DNA from: Dermanyssus gallinae
Taxonomy: Eukaryota > Arthropoda > Arachnida > Mesostigmata > Dermanyssidae
DNA length: 64,000 nucleotides
Assembly (NCBI GenBank): GCA_003439945.1
Contig: QVRM01002077.1
Coordinates: forward strand, 1 to 64,000
Reading direction: 5' to 3'
The position numbers and the translations under genes were made by a program. Below, piece after piece: positions 48,852 through 59,587 of this stretch; within the stretch, counting starts at the first letter, position 1; every line of letters starts with the position of its first letter. A model generated the notes under the pieces. That model was not told the origin of the DNA and made no database searches. It saw nothing but the letters and a program-made list of their open reading frames with translations.

Positions 48852-51602
48852 CTATTTCCTTGCATTGCAGTATGTACATGTGCCACAATGTTTACATACA
48901 CAATCTTCAATTTCAAAGCAATACCCTTTTAGGCATATATATTGGTGGTAGCCATGCCAGGTAAGTCTGCAGAGTACCCGTCTGTTCACTTGCATTCCTT
49001 GCTTCCAACGGTCTGTCGTGAATGCAGGACCGTCAGTGAAATTCTCTATGGCAAAGCTCAAATTACGCTTTTCTCTGTATGCGCGATATTGCTCTACGAC
49101 GAGTGGGCTAAAAACGTATTTGTCCAAGATAAGATCTTCCACAAAGCTTCGTTCTTGGCATAGTTCCATCGCCAAGGTTGTCGATGCGTTACGCGGCAGT
49201 CCGAGCATATATTTCACAAAATTTGCTTTTATTTTGTCTATCTCCTTAATGTTGTCTAAGGTTAAGTTTGGTGCAATGGCCCGAAGGCAGTAAGTTATAA
49301 TCGGAGCTATTTTTATCTTAAAAAGGTTCATTCCAGTCTTAATGTCAATTTGGGTAAGATCTCCGAGTAGCGTCATGGCCGTTACTGCTTTTGCACGTTT
49401 GTTCTCTATGTGCTTTGTAAAAGATAGGCCAGGGGTCAAGATTACTCCGAGATAGCTAAATTGACTTACTAATTCAATATTTTGGTTATTGACCCTGATA
49501 ATGTGGTCAAGACTGGCGTATCGACCTCCTTGGGAAAATCGAAGAACTTTTGTCTTGGATATATTAATTGTCAGCTTATACTGTGCGCACCATTGGCTCA
49601 TTTCATTCAGGTAAAACTGTAGATGTGGTCTTGACTTGGCCATTATGATGAGATCGTCAGCATAGAATACATGCGGGGCTTTAGCATTTCGAAGTATTTG
49701 GCTTAACCCTGTGACATAAAGGATGAATAAGAAAGGGCTTGCCGTGTCGCCTTGTGCTAGCCCAATTGTCTGTTTAACTTCTTGCGCAATACAGTGAGGC
49801 CCATTTCTGATTGTGATATAGTTCGCAGTGAGAATGCTTCTCATTAGGTTAAACATTCGACCTTTGATGCCAAAATGCTGTCGCATAATATCCAGAAGGC
49901 AGTCTCTAGGTACACTATCAAAAGCAGTTTTGAAGTCAACAAACGCTGCGTAGGTCATCTGTCCGTCGTTGGAACGTTCCCGCACGTGACGAAGGTATTC
50001 CCTGAGAGCTCGTTCAGTTGAGCGACCGTCCAAGAACCCATTCTGTTCCGTTGGTATTAGGTCTTTACATTTGCTGTATAGTCGAGTCACAATTAGTGAG
50101 GTTAATATTTTGTAGACTACGCTAGTTAATGCTATCCCGCGGTAGTTCGCTGGGTCTGTGGCGTCGCCTTTGTTTTTGTAAACTGGTTGCAGGTAGCTTC
50201 GGCGCCATAGCTCGGGTATGTGCCCTTGTTCTAAGCATACATTAAACAGCGCTGTTAGCTTTGGGGCTATGTGCTCTATTCCCCGCTTAAGATGTTCGTA
50301 GTAAATATCATCAGGACCTGATGATTTTCCGTTTTTCTTCGCTAGTATAGCCATTCGAACCTCCCCTTCCGTAAAGTCTTCCCAGTCAGGCTCTATATGG
50401 GGTGCGTGTTTATTGTCAGGCAGTTGAACATCGTGGCTTAGTAGCGTTGTGAAATGCGAGACCCATTCTTCGTCGTTTATTAGTGGGTTTTGCTACAGCA
50501 GGTCTCTTCGGTAAGAGGATCCATGGTTTCTGGATGCTTTCTTTTACCTGTTGTATGCGTTGCGCGGTCTCGTATTCATATTTCTTCCTCTGAATCATTC
50601 GTTTATACGTTTTCTTTAGATCAGCTAGGTTTGCCAGCCCTGCTAGGCTCCAATCGTTGTGGCAACAATTGTGCGTTTTGATGGTTTTGCACTCGTGATC
50701 GAACCATGGTTTGTGTCTCGTCGCAGTGTTCCTCTTATATGATGCTGCAGATTGAATGGCCCACCGAAGTGAACGCTCGTAAAAGTCTGTGTCTACTTCG
50801 GTCGCATCTGGGAGTAGATATAAGGCTTGTTCCAGCTTGCTGAGACTTATCTTGCGGGCGAGGGAAATTCGTTTGTCAAGGCCAGTTATCTTCGTATGCG
50901 CAAGGCTGAAGGTAACTTTGCAGTGCTTCCGCTCGGCTGAAACTGTCGTTTTATGGTCTTTTATATAAGCTCCCGGTTCACTAAAAGTACTCATAATTAG
51001 GTCTACAGCACTTTTTCCATTCCATGCTATATATGTAGCGTCGGAATAATTACCTTCTATTTGCAAGCCCATTTCCCTTACTCCCTCGATAAAAGCTGTC
51101 GCTCGTGAGTCATCTTTAGCGAGGTTACAATTCATGTCCCCTGCTATGATAGTGTGTTTAAAATTGTCTGTGCATAGCATCAGGGACTCTCCTATATCAA
51201 GTAAAATGTCTGTCACGTTGCGGTCGGGTGGGCTGTATATATATATATTAAATAAAAGTCCCTTATTTCAACAACAAGTAGTCTAGCCGTGGATCTAAGT
51301 AATCTAGACCATTCGGTCGTGCGTACAGCGACTGAGACCCCCCATTTCGGTCGTCCTCTACCGGGGGCCTTTATAGCTTCACCATGGTAGATCTTGTGTT
51401 TGTGTAGCACAATAGCTGCTGTGTTTGTTACAAATGTTTCGGTAAGAAACATTATGTCATATTGTTCAAACTCGTTTTCCCCACAACTTTCTAATACTGA
51501 ATGAAATCCTTCTACATTCCAAAGGATGCATCGGGATATTGTCTTGAGTTCTGCACATTTGGTCGTGTTAACAAGTGTGTTGTTGTCGCATTCGACTTGA
51601 AG
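48852..51602 (-). pseudogene. LINE ORF2: endonuclease and reverse transcriptase, two frameshifts
   Basis: The frame opens directly after the ORF1 TGA (51603-51605), in the same frame as ORF1. The EEP endonuclease starts with SRCILWNVEGF; YDIMFLTETF carries the catalytic glutamate, then IIAGDMNCNL and GKSAVDLIMS. A frame slip in the TATATATATA at about 51235-51250 separates the endonuclease halves, and a one-base indel near 50490-50500 separates the linker from RT. RT has YKNKGDATDPANYRGIAL, FVDFKTAFDSVPRD (A), IGLAQGDTASPFLF (B) and FYADDLIIM (YADD at 49653-49664). The C-terminus has the cluster CVCKHCGTCTYC. Length would be about 915 residues, normal for such elements. No AUG precedes the endonuclease core. 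Confidence 0.9.
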
Positions 51603-52760
51603 TCAATTTGGCGGGCTACCCTCGACCAGCATTGTATCAGACTGTTCGGTTCGGGGTCGTTTGTTACCTAGTCCTGAAGACGGTGGTTGCGGTGCACCAA
51701 ATACTCTGTATGGTTTTAGTTGGCCTCGGAACGGCCTAAACCGTGTACCTTCCGGCCATACAGCTGGGTCTAATAGATTAGAAAAAGTGTCCTGATTGAC
51801 TATAATATGAAAGGTGTTGTAATATGCTTGGTTAAGCCCAGCAAGCTTTGTTACTTTTACGCCCGAGCTAGTACCAACGATTCGAGTAACATAATCCTGA
51901 ATATCTGACTCGTTGTGCGTGAGATCAATACGGCTTACAAACAGCGCTCTTTGCCGTGGTCGCTCAGGTATATCTTCGTCTTTGACTACCTTCAGATGTG
52001 TCATCCTGTTCGTGCCGGTGGTGGTGGCTTTGGTTGTGCGATCTCTCCTTCCTTGTGTACGCCACCTGTCGTCACGTTTCTCTGGCTTCGCTGGTGTGCG
52101 TCCATGTAGGTTCTTCTTATGCACGTCGTCGTGAAAGCCAAGACGTCGCGGTGTGTGCGGTGTTTGTACGTGCAAACCACGTTGGCGGAGGGCGATCATC
52201 TGTTGGAACGTTTGAGCCTGCGGTCGGCCGATTGTCAGTTGCTGTTGTGTGCTAACATTACCGTTCGATTTGGTCGTTCTGGATAGCTCGTCGATCCGCT
52301 TTTTAAGCGTCTGTATCTCCGAGGGACAATTACAAGATGACTTGACAGTTATCGACTTAGAAACTATCGTTGAGACCTCGACCCAAAAACAGGACTTGCA
52401 GTACGTTGATGCCTTATCAGGAATATGATAGCTGCAATGTGTGTGAACATGCTTGTCACAGCTCTCGCAGACAGTTCTGTTAACGACTTGTTGAAATTGT
52501 CCTCCACAAGTGACACACGGAGGACCAGGATTTGCCTCGATATCTCCTCCTTGTAACAGGATGATCACAAGTGCTGTGGCTCGGAGTGTGTGGACCTTGG
52601 TGAAACTGCGGCGCGGTACGTTGAGGTAGATAGTCACAACATTCACTGCGTCCTGAGACTCCTTCTTGTCACGAAAAGCACTAGTTTTGCTATGGGCTTT
52701 TGCCAGAAAGTACACAATTATAAGAGCACTCAGAAACCGCGTCCGTGCAGCTGACGCCAT
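51603..52760 (-). CDS. LINE ORF1 with 2A-like motif, PHD finger, RNA-binding-like domain
   Basis: 385 residues from an ATG. Residues 9-22 are hydrophobic (FLSALIIVYFLAKA), signal-peptide-like. Residues 62-80 read ATALVIILLQGGDIEANPGP minus its first residue context: the end GDIEANPGP (52521-52547) fits the ribosome-skipping 2A consensus D-V/I-E-x-N-P-G-P, with the break expected between G79 and P80. A PHD-type C4HC3 finger follows at once: C82, C85, C98, C101, H106, C109, C121, C124. After a short coiled-coil-like stretch and a basic linker, residues about 275-360 (ALFVSRIDLTHNESDIQDYV ... PAVWPEGTRFRPFRG) resemble the RRM-like C-terminal domain of LINE ORF1s. The role is RNA binding and chaperoning. 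If skipping occurs, two products would form: a short N-terminal peptide and the finger protein. Confidence 0.88.
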   Translation of the reverse strand: MASAARTRFLSALIIVYFLAKAHSKTSAFRDKKESQDAVNVVTIYLNVPRRSFTKVHTLRATALVIILLQGGDIEANPGPPCVTCGGQFQQVVNRTVCESCDKHVHTHCSYHIPDKASTYCKSCFWVEVSTIVSKSITVKSSCNCPSEIQTLKKRIDELSRTTKSNGNVSTQQQLTIGRPQAQTFQQMIALRQRGLHVQTPHTPRRLGFHDDVHKKNLHGRTPAKPEKRDDRWRTQGRRDRTTKATTTGTNRMTHLKVVKDEDIPERPRQRALFVSRIDLTHNESDIQDYVTRIVGTSSGVKVTKLAGLNQAYYNTFHIIVNQDTFSNLLDPAVWPEGTRFRPFRGQLKPYRVFGAPQPPSSGLGNKRPRTEQSDTMLVEGSPPN

Positions 52761-52773
52761 GTTGGAAACTGAT

Positions 52774-52870
52774 TTTTATATATATATACAGTAAACATTC
52801 GTAGGGTACCTAGTTAGTAAACCGGTTTTTTTTATATATATACAGTAAACATTCGTAGGGTACCTAGTTA
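52774..52870 (-). promoter_or_regulatory. Tandem 5' leader repeat of the 2A-LINE (possible promoter)
   Basis: Two copies of a ~44-bp unit with TAACTAGGTACCCTACGAAT then GTTTACTGTATATATATAAA (minus strand), spaced 54 bp apart, lie 14-110 bp upstream of the ORF1 ATG. Each contains a TATA-like TATATATAAA. Tandem 5' promoter units are known from several LINEs; promoter function here is inferred. A simple local duplication is the alternative. Confidence 0.5.
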
Positions 52871-52874
52871 CGCT

Positions 52875-55800
52875 ATGCACTTTCGCTGCCATTTAATGAC
52901 ACCGAATAGAGGCAACCCTACAAGGGCAAACCTTGTATAGGCAGCACATATCAAGCTCTCGTTCAATTGCGAGAATGTGCTACCGTGCATAGCCACGCAC
53001 AGACGTAGATGCCTGACTCTCGATCAATCACTTCGCGCCCTGATGTGCACCCTGTGTGTATTTATTGCTTAGGATTGCAAATAGTTTCACGACCGTCGAT
53101 CGTTAGACTACCCTTTAAATAACTAATCGGTTAATCAGAACGGCCCACTTAGGACAGCCTGTTGTTGCTGTTCAAGTTCTATGCAGCGTTCCGCAAGCCG
53201 TAGAAGGAGCCCTGTATTAATGAAGTGTGGCATGAGAATAATGATCATGATAATATCATTTCTGAAACTATTACGATCATTATTCGAATGCCATAAGTTT
53301 AAGTCATTCAAGTTCATTCAAGTCTAATTTAGACCTAAATCAGAACGGTATAATTTTTGTAACGCATTGCGGGTATAAGCCATGGACTTGCTCGCATTCA
53401 GACTTCATTATGTTTGCTTTTACAAATTGTAATGCCGGCTAGCCGGTACTGTATATAGAAGATGTATTTGCCCATATTTATTTATTCAGCAGACAAAAGA
53501 TGCCGATTTGCCAAAATAATTGTTATACACCAACAAGTTTTTACCTGCGAAAAACACCAATGAGTTGTTTCCTTTTCACCTGGATTGAATCGCGAAAGTC
53601 ATTTCGTCAATTAACAAGTTTGTTTTACTTGGAGTAGGGTTTTCAGAGTATTTTTCTGGTAGTCCAGGCATTCGTAAAACTTCTCGTGGATCTAAACAAA
53701 TGAAAAACTTTGTTCGCGTCGGATATCTAAATGGTTAGGTTAGATTTAAATAGGGTTTCAATTTCTAAAGGATATATTTTGTTTAAAGATTTTGATATCC
53801 ACAATCAGATACACTGTTGATATGCAGGTACGGTCCTTTTACATTGTGTGTACTTTGTCACATCAAAAATATGCCTACACTATATATTCTTTTAGCACTA
53901 CAGTCTCACACGACATCAACCGATAGATGTTCTTTTAAAATCGTGCAAGCAGTTGATCTGAATTGAGACGACTAGTAGAACTTAAGGTTTCGGTTCGCAG
54001 GAGTTATTGTTGATTGAGGCCTAGCGGCATATCGGCTTTGAGAATCCTTGCACAGTGATATTTGATCTGTTTTTATTTTTTTGTAGCAATACATGTATAG
54101 CAATGTTTTTCAATGCTGTTCTCACACACTGCCATTTTGTGCTTGCCTGCCTGCAAAAATGTCCGGCGCAGCAAATAGCCTTACTTATTGTCGGCGCGTG
54201 TTAAGCATCTGGCTGCATGGAACCTAATAGCACATCAAGCTCATGTTACAATTTGCACTTGTGCGCTCTAGTACGTTAGACTTAAATCAGAACGGGTTAA
54301 GCTTAACGGGCGCCGCAACACAGCTATCTTGGTTATCTTGCTAACCTAGATAGAACCAATCAATAAGAACAATTCCCTCGCGCACGGTGGTGCGCACGGG
54401 ACTCAGTGCGGAAGACAAGACATTCCCTCGCTTAAGGAAAATTGCGTTTGCCTCTTTTGTTTGCTTCAGATGCATTGGCATTACATTTTTCCTTTGTAGC
54501 CCCACGGTTGTCATTAGTCCAGTCGATCTTATCGTGTTCGCCGGCCAAACGCCCATCATTAGTTCCTGTTATTCGAAACATTTTATTGAATGGATGCCGT
54601 CCGTACGTCCAGTGTTAAGTTTTTAGAGTTACCAGCCAAAGGAGGTTTAACCATTTATTACTAATAAAAATCCCATGAAAGGCAATCATATAAAATAACA
54701 TACACAAACCTTTATTATCACAATAAGAAGTATATGGTACGATAATCTATGCATATATTGGCAAGTGCATACGGACACAGTAGGAGCACACTATTAACGC
54801 CCACCTGATCATCTGTCAGGCAGTCAAGTCGTTTATGTACCCCAAATGGACCACAGCGTTTCGAGTGATGGAGCAATAGGCTTTTAAAATAATCCAGCAA
54901 AAATAAAAAATAAAAAGTATCTCAGTAAGTTGCATTTTATAAGATAAATAAACTAAAGCCAAACGCCAAAAAAAAATAGAAAAAAAAACAAAGCTTTGAG
55001 TAAGCTGTGACTTAATAGCAAATTCAAGTGGCAAAGGCCACGCAAATCCGTTGTACTATGGACAATTGTCACTTAGATCGGTAAACATGAAATTAGTGAG
55101 GAATAACCGAAACAGTTTTCTAAGCCTCCAAAATGTGATTGGCTACTTTCGGGAGACTTTTAAAGGTTACGCTGAGGAAAAAGTTCTCGTACCTAACGGT
55201 TGACTCAAAACGCTCTCTTGTATCGATCACCGTCCAACCGTTTAAGCAAAAAATCGAATTAAAATCAGAATGCGCGCAACCCAATCAAAAGACTACGTCT
55301 GATTCATTCGTCTAGCTATGCATTGCTCTATCTGTGTCTTGCTTAAACAGCTCTATCTATGACTGGGTTGCTCATTATATGTAATCAGTCAATATTGGTT
55401 CTATAATTAGTTCCAAGAGCAAAGACGTCTTTTCTAATAGCTTGGCGTTACGACCGGCCCCGTTTCCTTAGCTATCGGCGTGCACAGCTACGTTTGTTGA
55501 CGCTGCCGCTCTCATTACAGCACACCAATCTAGCAGAACAAAGTTTGCTTTTATCAAGGTGTGAGGCCTAAAGGACAGACGTATCCTTTACTTTCCTTGC
55601 AGCGACTGTGACGGCATGCAGAGTGATGACGATGGCATTCATGACGTTGACGATGGCACCTCTAGGAGCTCACTCATTACTGGGCTACTATGGCCTTGTT
55701 ACTTTGTGGCAATAGTCACACAACGTTGGACTTTAGTTCTCTATGCAAATACGCTTCTTATTCCTCTCTCTCTCTATCTCTCTATCTATCTATCTCTCTC

Positions 55801-56158
55801 TTTCTCTCCTTTTTGCGCGCGCGTTTCGTCTTCTGCTGCAGCTTCACATCACACACGCGCTCACGTCATCTCTCGTTTATTCTCTGTCGTGCTCTCGTTT
55901 ATTCTCTTGCTTGTTACAGTTTTGTTAGTATGTTTCTTACTTGTAGAGTTATGCAAGTGTACGCAAGTGTACTGTACACTGAGGCCAGGTTGAAGTTGGT
56001 TGTAACGATCAAGCGAGAGTAGCGCCACGCAGCCTTCGTCACGTTTGGGTATCTGCTCGCCGGCTAGCACGCTTGCCACCAACAACTAGACGAATAGACT
56101 AAAACTAGGATTATTGATCATCCACGACGATACAAGGCGCGCTGAGGGGCGCACCGCG
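52875..56158. other. Unassigned stretch upstream of the 203-aa gene
   Basis: No gene recognised. AAATCAGAACGG recurs at about 53340 and 54290 (and ATCAGAACGG near 53136), short remnants of an unknown repeat. An inverted repeat AATAATGATC/GATCATTATT lies at 53239-53283. A CT-rich TCTATC run at 55765-55810 precedes the gene at 56159. Confidence 0.4.
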
Positions 56159-56770
56159 ATGGCTGCAACCCATGGACTTTTGTCGACTGCCCTCCCTGTG
56201 ACTTGGGCCGCCCTGTTGTCCGTGCTGTGCGGCTTTCTGGCCACATCGGCGGCGGTGACGGTCCAAACCAGCGACCAGGTGGCTGCTACGTCAGCTAGCT
56301 TGAAGTGGAGTTTGTCGGTCGACTGGCGCTTCGATCCCTGCAAGCCTGCCCATAGGATTAGTGCCATCGAGACGTTTAGCATGGACCGCGCTGCTGCCGA
56401 GGTTTTTCCGTGCAAGGCGTCGACGCTCACCCGGCACCATGTGACCGCCGAGGCGGTCATCAAGGGCAAACGGGTGATGTGCCTCTTCTACCGGCTGTGC
56501 TCGCCGCGTGTGCCGCAAGCGCTGACCACCGAGGATATTCGCACGATTTTCGACTGCTGTCTGAGCCTCATCGATTTACTGCACAGCGTCCAGTACGACG
56601 AGTACCTGAAGATTAGGCAGGTGTGGCCGGCATACACGGTGCCGCGGCTTCGCGAGTTCATGGTGGAGATGGGCAAATGCGCCGAGGAGGCTTCCATACG
56701 GACCGGCATTCGAATGTCGACTGAGGGCCTTGTCGGCGCCAGCCGCTGGTTTACAGATAAAATTCTCTAA
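56159..56770 (+). CDS. Predicted secreted or membrane-anchored protein, unknown family
   Basis: 203 residues from an ATG (MAATHGLL...) to TAA; codon use is GC-rich at third positions, unlike the AT-rich surroundings, which argues for real coding. Residues about 7-33 are hydrophobic (LLSTALPVTWAALLSVLCGF), a signal peptide or membrane anchor. The mature part has seven cysteines (61, 85, 108, 114, 133, 134, 174), including CLFYRLC and DCC, and a conserved-looking helical stretch TTEDIRTIFDCCLSLIDLLH and YDEYLKIRQVWPAYTVPRLR. The frame is also open for 15 codons upstream without ATG. No intron signals are needed. I do not recognise the family, so no function is offered. It is the strongest host-gene candidate in the window. 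Confidence 0.6.
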   Translation: MAATHGLLSTALPVTWAALLSVLCGFLATSAAVTVQTSDQVAATSASLKWSLSVDWRFDPCKPAHRISAIETFSMDRAAAEVFPCKASTLTRHHVTAEAVIKGKRVMCLFYRLCSPRVPQALTTEDIRTIFDCCLSLIDLLHSVQYDEYLKIRQVWPAYTVPRLREFMVEMGKCAEEASIRTGIRMSTEGLVGASRWFTDKIL

Positions 56771-56992
56771 CCGGTGCGGAGACCCGTCGCTCACGAAGTG
56801 CCTAACGAACATGTGAGACGTCCTGGCAGGCGTGTATTAAGAGAAAATAATCCATAAGCCGATTCAACTAGCGGGAGCGGAGGATTCTCTGGTAGCATTC
56901 GAAAAAAATCTTTTTTGAAGATGTTGACCCTTTCCTTATGAAAGTCGTATGTTATTTACGTGTACAGCTGAGCTAGCGTCGTCCAGGTGTTT

Positions 56993-57301
56993 AGAATTAA
57001 AAACATTTTTTAAGGAGGTTGTTTTTAATTCTAGACTATCCTCCGTCCCCTACGGGCTTGGAACTTAACCTGAGGTATATCTTCAATGCACCGAGGGCCG
57101 GACATGTTAAGATATCTAGGGTTTCCCCAACAGTCCTTGTGGCAGCATGGCCGCTGACTCTCAGCGGTATGGTTTATCATCTATTCTCAATGAGCATCGC
57201 TCAAAGAAAATTCGATCAACAACAGGGATCGAACCGGCGACACCCCGGTAGATGACAACCATGACTAGCGCACTTGTCCCCTAGACCACGCCGCCACTGG
57301 G
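56993..57301 (-). mobile_element. tRNA-derived SINE with perfect 12-bp target-site duplication
   Basis: GTCCAGGTGTTT occurs on both sides (56981-56992 and 57302-57313). On the minus strand the element begins with a tRNA-like head (57301-57225): A-box-like GTGGTCTAGGGG and a perfect B box GGTTCGATCCC (57225-57235). The body of about 180 bp ends GGAGGATAGTCTAGAATTAA; the tail reads CTTAAAAAATGTTTTTAATT with no clear poly(A). The tail forms a 13-bp inverted repeat (TAGAATTAAAAAC/GTTTTTAATTCTA). Pol III transcription from the head and LINE-borrowed reverse transcription are expected. A second, older copy lies at 9989-10245. Confidence 0.88.
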
Positions 57302-57313
57302 GTCCAGGTGTTT

Positions 57314-59413
57314 GCTTCATTTCACCCGCCACGTAGCGATATGAACAACTGATCACATTAAACTCATTTTTAGGCTTACATTTATTAAGCGGTATAGGTT
57401 TGTGTAGGTGTATGTATAGGCTTTACCTTCTCCGTACATGTCAAAGAACTAGTCAAAGCAGCATCCATGCATGTGAACATATTGTTTCGCTATTTTATTT
57501 TTAAGAAGCCTACGGCTTATCTTCGTTTGTAGAAATCGATTGTGTATACTCTTCACATTTGTGTAAATGCATAGGTATGCTAAAATGTGTGCAAAAAAAG
57601 ATTCGCAAAGGGACTTCCCAGTAGATGCGACCTTGAGTCGACCAACATTATTTTACCGCCCTTTATGGACATACTCAGGAATATTGACAAACGAGTTCTA
57701 ACTCAACCTGTGGAGCCTAATTGATCGCATTTTTAAGTACGACCGAAGAATCACAGAAGCCAATCAATAGATGTGTTAGATACGTTACAAGAATGGAGCA
57801 TATAATTAATATGTGTGCTACATTAAGCACAAGAGTTGCTATTATGTTATATTCTATATTTTGCATTAAGTTTATTGAATTGACTTTGTTTGCAAAGTTG
57901 TCCCAACGCAGTCGCTTCTAAAACGCTGCATTAGAAGGTTCAACATAAAGGCTACGACTATCTGCGTTTAAACGAAACTTTGGTGAAATAAAAAGATATT
58001 TGAATAAACATTCTGTCTATTACGACTGCCAATGTAAGGATTACCACTACGCTGTAGACAGCGAATATTGCGTTGAGGTGCTTATACTTCTGGATTAGAA
58101 CACCATGCTGTGAGTTTCATCAATAAATGAGCTTACCATCAAATTCTTCTTTTCAGACAGACGTCCATTAGATACAATATCGACGGCGACAGTAAATCAC
58201 TATTTCATCAGCTTACCTAAGGCTAGTATGCCGTTGCACGTTTTTTTTAAAATATCGTTTAGACTTTATTATACTATGTTATCACCTAACACAGGAATAT
58301 TGCAGCGCAACACATTTTTTGTAGTGCGACTTCACTACGACGATGTTCTCACCGAACGGCTTGATATATTTTTCTTTTATCCATTTACGTGCCGCCGTCA
58401 CCTCGACTTAGCCAACGCCTGTCGCTATTGAATGAATCCATTTGTTTGCTGCACTTCGGTTTTCGACAACAACAACAACCTGCAATACCCTGCCTTCACA
58501 ACAAAGTTACCTTCACTTGACCGCCGCTAAGCGCCCTAGCGTATCGAAGAATAGCTGCTGGTCGTTTGTTTGAAGTGTAGCATTCGCCTTGGAAGAAGTT
58601 TTACGACTACAGGGTACCATGGCGCGCGATCCAGGACCGAGAAGGGTGGAATCGACCATCTTTCAAAATCGTGCGCTCGAAACTCTCTCTGTACGTGACT
58701 GCCATAACTCACTGCTGCTGCCGCTCACCGGACGCTTGACCACTGCTGGGAGCGTCATGCAGTCTCATTCTATTGGCGTTACATAATTCTCATCAGGTTA
58801 AGCTGTGGATGGTCCGGCGGACGATCGTCGCCGAACTCTCTCTCTACATAACGACCTATTTGCACGTTCCAATTTTATCAGTTTATCCTTGAACAATGAA
58901 TCCTTCTTGCCGTTTGGGCCGTTTCACGAAGCTTCACGAAGCTACGAATGCTACTTCAAGAAGTAGCACACTATCTGTATTGCATCTTCTCGTTGCAACT
59001 TTTGCACTGTGGCAACATTGCTCCCGTCGCCTTAGTATAGATACCAAACCTAGCGTATAGTATCCGCGCAATACGCTACTAGCGAATCGTCGAAAAAAAA
59101 CTTTGAGCTCCGTGAGCTCTTAGCGATTTTTTTCACTACAAGGTGGCTTGTTAGGTCTACCGGAGTTGTTGTTATAGTCACAAATAGTTCACCCGCTTTG
59201 AAAGGCAGCTTTACTTACTGAAGAGTTGATGAGTTTCCTGTTTATTATATACCCTCAAGTGGACGGTACCAATCCCTCTCCAGTTGAGAGGGATAGCCGT
59301 ACCGTCGTACGTAATACCACGTAAAATATCTTGGTATTACGCTTCATGAGAACATGAGATAGGAATGTCACACTCGGTCGAACGTCAGGAACCTTTGCTG
59401 TGCTGTTGTACTA
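57314..59413. other. Unassigned stretch
   Basis: Two adjacent hairpins at 59263-59341: ACGGTAC...GTACCGT with inner ATCCCTCT/AGAGGGAT, then CGTAATACCA/TGGTATTACG. Otherwise nothing recognised. Confidence 0.45.
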
Positions 59414-59565
59414 TTGCTGGCTCGTTGGATGGAAGTTAAGGTCACTCGCGTTGTTCTGGTATTTGTGTATAGGACGCTCCTGGTGTCGATTCTTACTTAC
59501 GGAATCACTATATTCGTACACTCGTTACGTCTGATACAGAACAATGCTGTGGGAGCCACTACTCT
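59414..59565 (+). pseudogene. LINE RT C-terminal scrap (candidate)
   Basis: The frame reads VLVFVYRTLLVSILTYGITI and, a little later, LRLIQNNAVGA. This fits the segment after RT motifs in Jockey/RTE-like LINEs (YRTLLxSxLxYGIxxW ... LQxxQNxAxR). It is only about 50 residues, with no catalytic motif. A chance match is possible. Confidence 0.35.
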
Positions 59566-59587
59566 CTCTGTTTTTTTTTTATCTTTA

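Larger units (their letters stand above)
48765..52874 (-). mobile_element. Nearly complete two-ORF LINE with 2A motif
   Basis: About 4.1 kb on the minus strand: duplicated 5' leader (52774-52870), ORF1 (52760-51603), ORF2 with endonuclease and RT (51602-48852), short 3' UTR ending GGTGAAATAAACC and TA-rich tail. ORF1 is undamaged; ORF2 has two small frameshifts. The PHD finger after a 2A motif and the RNA-binding-like ORF1 C-terminus recall CR1/L2/Rex1/Crack-type elements of invertebrates; exact clade is not determined. No target-site duplication can be called because both ends lie in TA-rich sequence. Confidence 0.92.
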
